Shown one piece after another: positions 34,701 to 42,192 of a stretch of 64,000 nucleotides of DNA (positions within the stretch are counted from its first letter, which is position 1; each line of letters begins with the position of its first letter). The notes below the pieces were generated by a model that did not search any database, was not told the DNA's origin, and saw nothing but the letters and a program-made list of their open reading frames with translations. The position numbers and the translations under genes were made by a program. The stretch comes from Chloroflexota bacterium (GTDB taxonomy: Bacteria > Chloroflexota > Anaerolineae > B4-G1), in the NCBI GenBank assembly GCA_024232355.1, contig JAAEPW010000579.1, forward strand, positions 62,001 through 126,000. The letters run 5' to 3'.

Positions 34701-37245
34701 AGCCACCTGCAATAGCCTGCAGCGTTAGACGCCGAGTCTCTTGGTCGAGCAGCAACAAGATCACGCTGTAATAATCAAAGGCGTCACGCACAGAGGTCAC
34801 AATTTCGGACAGCAATGCGTCCAGTTCCAACTCGGCGCTCACGCGCTTGCTCACTTGGTAGATCAGCGTGGCCTGAGCTGCCCGTCGTTGGGCTTCCAAT
34901 TCTGCTTGCTTGCGCTCGTTGATTTCTCGCTGTGCCTGGTTGAACAGCCGGGCGTTGGCGATGGCGTTGGCCATCTGGTCAGCCATCGTCTGGAGCGATG
35001 CGATGTCATCTTGGCTAAAGGCGGCCTCTTGGTCAGATTGGATGGTCAATGCGCCGATCGGTTTACCACGGCTGATGAGGGGCAGCGCCAGTTCGGAACG
35101 GGTATTGGGCAACGATGGGTTCTCAAAGCGCACGGCATCCTCGCCTACGTCCAGGGTAATGCGGGCCTGTTTGTTGGCAATGCACCAACCAATCATCGAA
35201 GAGCCGCCGATTTCCAGTTTGTGTCCACGCCGGAGCATTTGCTGGCCTGCCAGACCAGTGCCCGCTCGCAGCACCGCCCACTTGTACGGCTCGCCCGTCC
35301 ACTCTCCGGTCTGGTCTACCAGGAACAGGCCCGCGTAATATAGACCAAAGCGCTCGCGTACCAAATCTACAACCTGGGGAGCCAACGCTTCTGGGTCGAG
35401 AATGCTGCCAACAGCACGTGAAACCTCGGCGGCGGTCTGGAGTTGGGTACTCTGGTGCTCTAGGGCATTCAACAGTTGTTCCCGTTCAGTCTGTGCGTGT
35501 CTATGCCCAGTGATATCGCGGACAACTCCCCGAAAACCAATCGTTTCACCGGTGATGCCTTGTATCAAGGATACAGATGATTCAACGAGTCGTTTGATCT
35601 CGTCTTTTCTGATGATCTCCCACTCGAATACCTGGTCCAGTTCCCCGGTCTTGTAAACCGTATTAAAGGTTTCGAACACTTTTTTGCTGGTTTCCTGATC
35701 CATATATTCTTGGTTATTCATCCCCATTAACTCGTCCGAAGGGTAGCCAAGAGTGTGAGATAACGCATCGTTGAAAAAGGTTAAATTTCCGGCAAGATCG
35801 ACCTCAAAGTAACCTTCCTCGATGCTGGCAAGAATCGAGCGATGTTTCGTTTCGCTTTCTTGCAGCGCGTCTTCGGCCTTTTTGCGGTCCGTAATATCGA
35901 CGAAACTTTCGAGCAGATGCTTGCGGCCATCCAGCACCACGGTGGTCACCGTTTTAAGAATCGGTATACGTCTACCACCCACATCCAGCAGTACGCGCTC
36001 CGAATTGTCGATGGTTTGTCCCAGGTCGGAGATGGGGCAGCATCCCGCATTTGCCGGGCAGATGTAATCGTGGCACGAGGAACCGACGACCTGTTCCAAG
36101 TTCGCGCCAATCAGCCCGAGGGCCACAGGATTGGCATCCGCAATCTCGTGCGTCTCGGCATCAATGAGTATGATACCGGTCGGTAGCGCGTTCAACAAGG
36201 TAGTTAAACGTTCCTCACTTTCACGTTGCGCTTGTTTTGCCTCCCTATGCTCGATGATTTCTTCCTGTGCTTGGTCATAGAGCCAGGTATTTTCGATGGC
36301 GGTGGCCGCAGGCGCTGCCATCGAGGTCAGCAATTGCAAATTCTCTTGATCAAAGATGGCGTCTTTTTTGTTCATCACCTCAATAGCGCCGATGGTTTTC
36401 CCCTTGGTCCGCAAGGGGACGCACATAATCGAATGAGTGGTCAAGCCGCTGGCTTTGTCAAAACTGTCTAACCAGCGGGTGTCCTCCGACACATTGGGTA
36501 CGATTACGGCTTTACCGTGTTGGAAAACCCAACCTGCGATCCCCTGCCCCACCGCCAGTCGAAGACCCTGCATAAATTCTGAACCCTTGCCAGATGCCGC
36601 AGCAAACCACAGATCATCCTGGACTTTGTCGTAAAGGACCACCGATGCTGCTTCCACGTTCAGTAACTGCGTCACGTGGTCAGTGATGATGGTAAGTGCC
36701 TCTCGCAGGTCCAGAGTTGAGATGAGGGCCTGGCCGATGTCGTTCAGAGCAGTTAGCTCGCGGTTGAGTTTGATGACCTCAGCCTCAGCTTGTGCGCGCT
36801 CGGTGATATCGCGCATTACGCTAATCCACGCACTCTGGCCGTTGTATTCAATGGGATTTGTCAAAACTTCAACGTGAAAGATCATTCCATCCTTGGCGAT
36901 GTGCGTGTACCGATGAGATGAATTGTCATGTATATCGTCGATGTTTTTCTCTACGATTTCCACTTCTTCGGGAGGGTGAAGTTGATGCGGGGTCATCGTC
37001 CGCAATTCGTCGAGCGTATATCCATAGCGGTCAACTGTGGCCTGGTTGCAATCCAAAAACCGCTTGGTTTCCTGATCAAAGATAATGATCGGGTCTGCCA
37101 GGTTGTCAAACCACGTACGGAGTGGGACTTGGGTCATTTCAACCTCATAGATCGACTTGTGCAATTTCTCACTCTGTTGTTTTTTGGTCTTGGTTTGATC
37201 TTTCATCTCGGACCTCAAGATTTCAGGATTGGGTGGATTCGTCAT
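31795..37245 (-). CDS. Giant PAS/GAF sensor protein without an output domain
   Basis: 1816 residues, cytoplasmic, no membrane helix. Approximate order: PAS (40-155), GAF (165-330), cysteine-rich PAS (345-465, motif CPANAGCCP), PAS (470-595), GAF (610-790), GAF (805-975), PAS (985-1110), four GAFs (1130-1770) and a C-terminal tail (RRAEQERRIHEITTKIRR...ILKTAVDELGQTL) shared with its neighbours. No histidine kinase, cyclase, phosphodiesterase or DNA-binding domain follows. The start may instead be ATG 37206, which has GAGG six bases before it and would avoid the 23-base overlap with the gene upstream. Proposed role: integrates several ligands or redox signals and passes them on by protein contact. 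Confidence 0.88.
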   Translation of the reverse strand: MTNPPNPEILRSEMKDQTKTKKQQSEKLHKSIYEVEMTQVPLRTWFDNLADPIIIFDQETKRFLDCNQATVDRYGYTLDELRTMTPHQLHPPEEVEIVEKNIDDIHDNSSHRYTHIAKDGMIFHVEVLTNPIEYNGQSAWISVMRDITERAQAEAEVIKLNRELTALNDIGQALISTLDLREALTIITDHVTQLLNVEAASVVLYDKVQDDLWFAAASGKGSEFMQGLRLAVGQGIAGWVFQHGKAVIVPNVSEDTRWLDSFDKASGLTTHSIMCVPLRTKGKTIGAIEVMNKKDAIFDQENLQLLTSMAAPAATAIENTWLYDQAQEEIIEHREAKQAQRESEERLTTLLNALPTGIILIDAETHEIADANPVALGLIGANLEQVVGSSCHDYICPANAGCCPISDLGQTIDNSERVLLDVGGRRIPILKTVTTVVLDGRKHLLESFVDITDRKKAEDALQESETKHRSILASIEEGYFEVDLAGNLTFFNDALSHTLGYPSDELMGMNNQEYMDQETSKKVFETFNTVYKTGELDQVFEWEIIRKDEIKRLVESSVSLIQGITGETIGFRGVVRDITGHRHAQTEREQLLNALEHQSTQLQTAAEVSRAVGSILDPEALAPQVVDLVRERFGLYYAGLFLVDQTGEWTGEPYKWAVLRAGTGLAGQQMLRRGHKLEIGGSSMIGWCIANKQARITLDVGEDAVRFENPSLPNTRSELALPLISRGKPIGALTIQSDQEAAFSQDDIASLQTMADQMANAIANARLFNQAQREINERKQAELEAQRRAAQATLIYQVSKRVSAELELDALLSEIVTSVRDAFDYYSVILLLLDQETRRLTLQAIAGGYVDTFPEDLSLAVGEGMIGRAAATGEPQISGDVDRNPHYVRKINEETKSELSVPIKIGNKLIGVLDLQGDKFNAFDGADIMVIETMADQIAVAIRNAQLYDTMQQELIERQRTQEAMRQAEQRYHAVAESRVVGLGISDPDETLVFANPAFAEMLGYTQDELVGVNLSQLADASEFAGYQGQTQERRDQGTHSHYETALRRKDGSTLNILVSGSPFTGADGSFHGTIAVIIDITERKQAEKALQRALAELERYTDSLERQTAQLQVGAEVSREAAAILDVNRLLDTTVRLISERFGFYHAGVFLVDDPGEYAILRAASSEGGQRMLERGHRLSVGKVGIVGNVAATGEPRIALDVGEDAVYFDNPDMPNTRSEMGLPLNVRGRTIGVLDVQDTQEAAFTDNDITALQTLADQLAVAIDNARLAERTEDQLRELSLLYGKYSTSAWAELEADHSLNYVYDRIDVTQVEKLPASALDMALIQGETISHVESEMISEGGRDKTLATPIRLNDQIIGSLGIQETNGGHGWSPNEVALIEAVSDQVALALENAQHFAETQKSAQHRQILNELAQSLAARLDVATVLEETYWGASRLLNTRNFYIAFYDPVTRIVSFPLAVENDERVEWQSRQLGEGLTEHVIQNKQTLLIEEGVDRWLEEQGVAMIGMTALSWLGVPLVVGDQVLGVIAVQSETAHEYAERDQELLTSIASQTAIALQNARLFIETETALAQTEVLYRVGEIISQLGGLEETFQSLAHVLVGQLGYTSAWLALVDKQTQTLNGLAGTGVSEDMILTKVPLDARLRNPAVQVVLTRRPIVINDVANSDQAADMSPGARNSLGRLLETPIFVGTEAAGVIAVSRPANMPEISAQDVEVLQAIADQAAVALQNIRLLQETQRRAEQERRIHEITTKIRRSSNVAAILKTAVDELGQTLQTDRALVRLIVKPRQKQESAPDAIGLEQPAESGEQEKE

Positions 37246-39301
37246 TACCTGTATTTTGGCCTGCGCCCAGCGTTACAAATGCCCGGTCAGTGCCAAGAGC
37301 AGCGCCCAGTTCGCGCACGGCGGTCTGGAGAATGGTCTCTGGATCCATAGATGCACGAACCCGCGTGGTGATATTGGCAATGATTCGTTCTCGCTCGGCG
37401 CGTTGTTGGGTTTCTTCTAGCAGGCGGGCGTTCTCGATGGCCAGTGCCAACTGGTCGGCTATGGCTTCGATGAGAGTAATCTCGGCCTCTGTCCATTGTT
37501 GCCCATCTTTTGCCCCCTGCAAGCCCAATACACCAATAGCCTCGTCACGCAAGCTGATGGGGACTATGAGAGACGCTTGCTCAGTATTGTTGTCTGTGTG
37601 GGTTTTCAAGACCCGCTCCCGCTGCGCCAAGGCTTGTTGCACTTGGGGCAGCACGGTATCATCGAGCGGTTTCACGTCGGGTTGCGTTCGCTCGTAGGCG
37701 GGAGTGCCATAGGCAGTCATATAATCGGTCCACCGCTCGCGTATTTGGCTCCTCTGAACTTGTTCCATTTCTTTCAAGCGCGCCTGTGATTCATCATATA
37801 ACCGCGCGTTGTCGATAGCCACGGCAACCTGGTCGGCCATAGTTTGCAACACGGGAATATCTTGCTCGGAAAAGGCATCACGTTCGGTGCTTCGCAAAAC
37901 CAAAGCACCAAAGACGCGTCCACGAGACCGGAGCGGCAGCGACATCTCTGAACGTGTGTCTGGCAGCAACCGGGCAGCTTTGACGTGTTGACTCGAGCTG
38001 GCCAGATGAATGGAGCCAACCCCTTGAGCGATATAAGCCTCAGCCTTGAGTATACACTGGCCAATCGTCGAAGTGGTATCCACCTGGATCGTGTAATCCA
38101 TAGCCAACATTTGAAGACCCGCTTCACCAGTACCAGCGTACAATCGCACCCGTTGTACGTCGGTGGCTGCGCTGTCGTCACCATTGGCCACGTCATCGTC
38201 GCTGTCGGCTGTGCTGTCGTCATCGGCCAAGAATAGACCCACATAGTAGAGACCGAATCGGCCTTGAATCATGTCCACAACTTGTTGCATGAGCGCCTGG
38301 GGCGCGATCACCGAGTAGGTGGCCGTGCTGGCGATCTGCGCGGCGGTTTCAAGTTGGAGCGCGCGTTTTTGCAACAAGGCATTCGCTTGGCCCAGTTCGT
38401 TGGCTCGCGTCTCTAAAAGCGTCCGGGAGTTGATCGAGTCGTCGTGTTGTTTTCTTGCTTCGCGGAGCGCACTGGTCAACGTCAAGTGGAACATCCACTG
38501 CATAAACATCATACAGGCGCTAATCAAGGCAAATGTGGCGCTCAGGCTGAATATGGAGGGCAGCACTGTGGAATCATACGGAATAGTTGGGTTAAGCACC
38601 CCAGAGTAATCGGCCAGCAGGAACCCGGTGTAGAGCAAGCAACTGGTGACCGTGGTGACGGCACCGACCCATTGTCTCGTGAGCATAGCAGCTAGCAGGG
38701 GCGCGGCCAACAGGTAAAGTCCCCCCGCGCTCAATGGACCTTCCATCAGTATAGCGGCTATTCCGACACAATAAGTCAGGACGATCAACGTGATGGCTCG
38801 CACCACAGGGTCGAGCCGTCGGGCCACGGTCAAGATCAAAAGCACTAGGTACGCGGTAAAATAATGAATATTGTTCTGAATCGTCCAGCCTGATCTTTGG
38901 ATCAAGTTGATTATTAACAAGATCGCAATGATCACGGTTCCCAGACCCGCCAAGCTGCCAAGCATAATGTTCATAGTTCGGATGCGCTGTGCTTGCAGCT
39001 TGTTTTCCCAGGTCAAAAAGTCCATCGGCACGAGATCAGGTTCTTGCGTTTCAAGCTGATCCTCTTTTGCTTCATCCTGGGCAAACGGCAGGGCGGCAGA
39101 TTCTGTTTCCAGCATCGGTGGCCCAACCGGCATTGACTCTGCCACGGCGGGTTCTGTCTCGCCTTCGAGCATGTCGATGATTTTTTGCTCGGTCCGCGGA
39201 TCGGTTTCCTCTGACGCTATTTCCTGCTCGACATCGGTGTCGGCGTGGGCGTCGGAAAACAGGCCATCTAGTTGGCTTTCAAGTTCATTATCTTTTTGCA
39301 T
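37223..39301 (-). CDS. Membrane GAF-GAF sensor protein without an output domain
   Basis: 692 residues. An acidic cytoplasmic N-terminus of about 100 residues is followed by six membrane helices (about 108-280), a coiled coil (285-325), two GAF domains (325-500, 510-645) and the shared tail (QRAERERIIANITTRVRASM...ILQTAVRELGAALG). The first GAF carries an acidic insertion (DDDSTADSDDDVANGDDSA) at the usual ligand-pocket loop. It overlaps the ParA gene by 14 bases, so the two are translationally linked. No kinase or other effector domain is present. Confidence 0.87.
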   Translation of the reverse strand: MQKDNELESQLDGLFSDAHADTDVEQEIASEETDPRTEQKIIDMLEGETEPAVAESMPVGPPMLETESAALPFAQDEAKEDQLETQEPDLVPMDFLTWENKLQAQRIRTMNIMLGSLAGLGTVIIAILLIINLIQRSGWTIQNNIHYFTAYLVLLILTVARRLDPVVRAITLIVLTYCVGIAAILMEGPLSAGGLYLLAAPLLAAMLTRQWVGAVTTVTSCLLYTGFLLADYSGVLNPTIPYDSTVLPSIFSLSATFALISACMMFMQWMFHLTLTSALREARKQHDDSINSRTLLETRANELGQANALLQKRALQLETAAQIASTATYSVIAPQALMQQVVDMIQGRFGLYYVGLFLADDDSTADSDDDVANGDDSAATDVQRVRLYAGTGEAGLQMLAMDYTIQVDTTSTIGQCILKAEAYIAQGVGSIHLASSSQHVKAARLLPDTRSEMSLPLRSRGRVFGALVLRSTERDAFSEQDIPVLQTMADQVAVAIDNARLYDESQARLKEMEQVQRSQIRERWTDYMTAYGTPAYERTQPDVKPLDDTVLPQVQQALAQRERVLKTHTDNNTEQASLIVPISLRDEAIGVLGLQGAKDGQQWTEAEITLIEAIADQLALAIENARLLEETQQRAERERIIANITTRVRASMDPETILQTAVRELGAALGTDRAFVTLGAGQNTGNDESTQS

Positions 39302-40055
39302 ATTCCATCAACTCCTTAGCCAAGGCACGATATTGTTCGGTGGCACGGGTCTTGGGCGCATAGAGTGTAATCGGTTGCTCAAATGCCGGGCTTTCTCGCA
39401 GCTTGGTGTCTACTTCAATAATGGTGTCAAAGAGAGCACTGTTCATCCCACGCTGCATCTGATCGAGTATGACTTGGCAAATTTTGTTGCGCCGGTCGTA
39501 CATTGTTACCAGCACGCGATAGTTCAGCCAAGGGTTCATTTTCTCGCGCACCTGCTGGATCATTTTCATATAGTGGCGCAGCGAGTAGGCAGCGTAATAA
39601 TCGCACTGGACGGGAATAACGAGCATATCGGCTGCCGTCAGTCCATTGAGGGTCAGGGTGTTAAAGGAAGGCGGACAGTCGATCAAGACAAAGTCATAGA
39701 AATCCTTCCCCATCGCTTCCAGACCGTTTTTCAAATGGAACTGGTAATTCTTTCGTCCATAGAGGATTTTGTCGAGGACGATCAGCATGCGATTGGCCGG
39801 CACAATGTCGAGACCGAGCACCGAACTCTCGCGGCTGACGCTCACCAGCGACGTATATCCCAGGAGGGCGTCGTCCACGGCGCGACGCAGTTTCTCCGGC
39901 TTGATTCCCAACGAGACAGTAAGGTGAGCCTGGGGGTCCAGGTCGATGAGCAAGACGCTTTGCTGCATCTCGGTCAGACAGGCCCCCAAAGACAGACATG
40001 TAGTGGTCTTGGCTACCCCACCTTTTTGATTACTTATGGCAATAGTTGTAGTCAT
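39288..40055 (-). CDS. ParA/Soj-family ATPase
   Basis: A 255-residue deviant Walker ATPase of normal ParA length without an N-terminal DNA-binding domain. The deviant Walker A is NQKGGVAKTTT (9-19, signature Lys at 11), Walker A' is LLIDLDPQAH and Walker B is FVLIDCPPSFN, with VIPVQCDYYA after it. No ParB gene or parS-like site is near. The gene sits inside the sensor operon and overlaps the next sensor gene. ParA-like proteins such as ParC and PpfA place chemoreceptor arrays at poles or midcell; positioning of this sensor array is therefore a reasonable guess. Chromosome or plasmid segregation is the alternative. Confidence 0.9.
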   Translation of the reverse strand: MTTTIAISNQKGGVAKTTTCLSLGACLTEMQQSVLLIDLDPQAHLTVSLGIKPEKLRRAVDDALLGYTSLVSVSRESSVLGLDIVPANRMLIVLDKILYGRKNYQFHLKNGLEAMGKDFYDFVLIDCPPSFNTLTLNGLTAADMLVIPVQCDYYAAYSLRHYMKMIQQVREKMNPWLNYRVLVTMYDRRNKICQVILDQMQRGMNSALFDTIIEVDTKLRESPAFEQPITLYAPKTRATEQYRALAKELMEYAKR

Positions 40056-40099
40056 CGTTCACGCCCCTAAAAACTATGCGTAATATGTGATGTGCATCA

Positions 40100-42157
40100 T
40101 CACTTTTTTTTATCGTTCGTATCTTGCACTGGCAGAGCTGTTTCCAAGCGCACAAAGGTGCGCGACGTTTTCATAATGTCAAACAGTTCATCCACTGCCA
40201 CCTGCACAATGCCCTCCACGCTGGTAGCGCGGCGCATTTTGTCGGTGATCTCTCGCGTCAAGCGTTCGCGGGCAGCACGGCGCTGGGTATCTTGATACAG
40301 CCGCGCGCCCTCCATCGCCTCGCCTAATTGTTCGACCAGTGTTTCCAACAGGGAAATTTCTTCGGACGTCCACCCACCGGCTCCGACAGGTTTATGAGTG
40401 TCGAGCACGCCTATCACCTCGCCACGCACTTTGATAGGCACGGTCAGAGGGAGCATCTCCTCGGCACTGGTTCCGTTGCCCTGGATCGTTTTCCCCTCTT
40501 GCAACGCCTGTTCCATATCGGCCCGCCAAACGTCTCCAACGGGTGTGACACCCCCGGCATGGCTGCGGTATCCCAGATCCACTTGGGTGCGGAGCAATTC
40601 GCTCCAGGCTTCGCGGCGCAATTCGCTATAGATGCGGCGCGTCGCGTCTAGGGCCGCCTGACTTTCGGTGAACAGGCGGGCATTGTCGAGGGCCACCGCG
40701 ACCTGGTCAGCCATGGTCTGCAATACGGCGATGGCGTCGTCGTCAAAGGCGTTGAACTGGTCATGCTGGATCGTCAGTGCGCCGAGCACCCGTCCGCGTG
40801 AGCGGAGGGGCAGCGCGGCCTCTGATCGCGTTTCTGGCAGTTCGTCTATGACTTTGCGCACAATGTCTTCCTCAGCATACAGGGCAACTCGCGCTTTGGC
40901 GTTGGCGATGCTCCAGCCGATCATTCCTTCGAGGCCGATCTTGAGCCGGTGATTGCGGGCCAGCATCGCCTTTCCGGCATCGCCGGTTCCGGCTCGCAAA
41001 ACGGCCCATTCGCTGGCTTCGTCTGTCAGGAACAATCCCACATAGTACAGGCCAAATCGCTCGCGAATTAGTTCAACGACTTGTTGGATCAACTGGTCCG
41101 CATCCAGAATTGACGACACCGCGCGGCCTACATCGGCTGAAGCCTCCATATAGGCCGAACGCTGCTCCAATTCCCGCGTGCGTTCGGTCACACGTTGCTC
41201 CAGGCCGCCGATCAATTCGCGCAGTTGCCCAGCCATACGGTTAAAGGTCTGTGCCAGTTGGCCGATTTCGTCATCTCGCTCCACCTGGGCAACAGATTCC
41301 ATATTGCCGTCCGCAATTTGGCTGGCCGCTTCTGTCAACTTTGCCAACGGGACTGTAATACCGCGGGCGACCAGCAATGAAGCGATGATGGCGGCCAATA
41401 TGGCAAACAACATTGCCCCCCCACTGATGGCCAGCAAGGTATACATTTGCTCAAGCACCGCATACTGGCTTTGATCAACCAGCAGCATCCCAATGACAGC
41501 TACAACTGAGAGCAACGCGACCGACATAAAAGCAATGATCAATCGGGCACGGATGGTCCCGAGGCGCACGGCGCGGATAGTTTGCCAGACGACCAACAGC
41601 GCCAACGGGATATTGACGAGCTGTATGGCGGGCGACAGTTCCAAAATATCATACCGAGACAACGGCTCGAATTGATTGATCGAAAAGACATAGACCCCAT
41701 ACAAAAGCACCGTGGCCAACCAGACACCCCATCGGCGCGGGCGCACTGTGCCGCCCATCAAGATAACGAGGAATATAAAGCTCGCTACCTGATGCCGGGT
41801 CACGTCAGCCCAGACCAATTCCCCGACGCCGTAGACGATCACCAGCGCAAAAAGCATCCAATACCCGGCAGCGTCCAGTTTTTGGCGGCGGGCTTGCACC
41901 AGCGCCGGAATCAGACAGATGATGCCCAACACGATACCCGCGACGTCGGCCAGGATCTGCCAGGCGTTAGTTTGTGTGTATAGAGACGCGTAAAAGCCAA
42001 TAGAGATAACGGCCACAATAACCCCAACGAGCATCATCCGTTGAATATGCACAGCGCGGCGGTCCTGGTCGGAGCGTTGGGCCGGATCCAGTTGATTTTG
42101 CTCGCTATCTTTTATCGGGTGCTGGTTTGATATGGTCGCTTTTCTTTCTTCAAACAT
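40100..42157 (-). CDS. Membrane HAMP-GAF-GAF sensor protein without an output domain
   Basis: 685 residues with GAGGT upstream of the ATG. Several membrane helices (about 40-265) with little extracytoplasmic sequence, HAMP (265-320; ITVPLAKLTEAASQIADGNM, DEIGQLAQTFNRM), coiled coil, a GAF of the LYYVG/RAGTG type (345-510), a second GAF with an aromatic entry segment (AWSELLRTQVDLGYRSHAGG) and the common tail (RRAARERLTREITDKMRR). The HAMP normally relays membrane signals to a kinase or chemoreceptor; here only GAFs and the tail follow, so the signal must leave through another protein. Confidence 0.87.
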   Translation of the reverse strand: MFEERKATISNQHPIKDSEQNQLDPAQRSDQDRRAVHIQRMMLVGVIVAVISIGFYASLYTQTNAWQILADVAGIVLGIICLIPALVQARRQKLDAAGYWMLFALVIVYGVGELVWADVTRHQVASFIFLVILMGGTVRPRRWGVWLATVLLYGVYVFSINQFEPLSRYDILELSPAIQLVNIPLALLVVWQTIRAVRLGTIRARLIIAFMSVALLSVVAVIGMLLVDQSQYAVLEQMYTLLAISGGAMLFAILAAIIASLLVARGITVPLAKLTEAASQIADGNMESVAQVERDDEIGQLAQTFNRMAGQLRELIGGLEQRVTERTRELEQRSAYMEASADVGRAVSSILDADQLIQQVVELIRERFGLYYVGLFLTDEASEWAVLRAGTGDAGKAMLARNHRLKIGLEGMIGWSIANAKARVALYAEEDIVRKVIDELPETRSEAALPLRSRGRVLGALTIQHDQFNAFDDDAIAVLQTMADQVAVALDNARLFTESQAALDATRRIYSELRREAWSELLRTQVDLGYRSHAGGVTPVGDVWRADMEQALQEGKTIQGNGTSAEEMLPLTVPIKVRGEVIGVLDTHKPVGAGGWTSEEISLLETLVEQLGEAMEGARLYQDTQRRAARERLTREITDKMRRATSVEGIVQVAVDELFDIMKTSRTFVRLETALPVQDTNDKKK

Positions 42158-42192
42158 TGTTACCTCTATCCCCAGTATGGACTCTGGTCGTT

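Noticed and set aside
40086..40110. Palindrome GTGATGTGCATCATCAC followed by T-run between ParA and the next sensor gene
   Set aside because: The T-run is on the plus strand, against the direction of transcription, and the stem is short.
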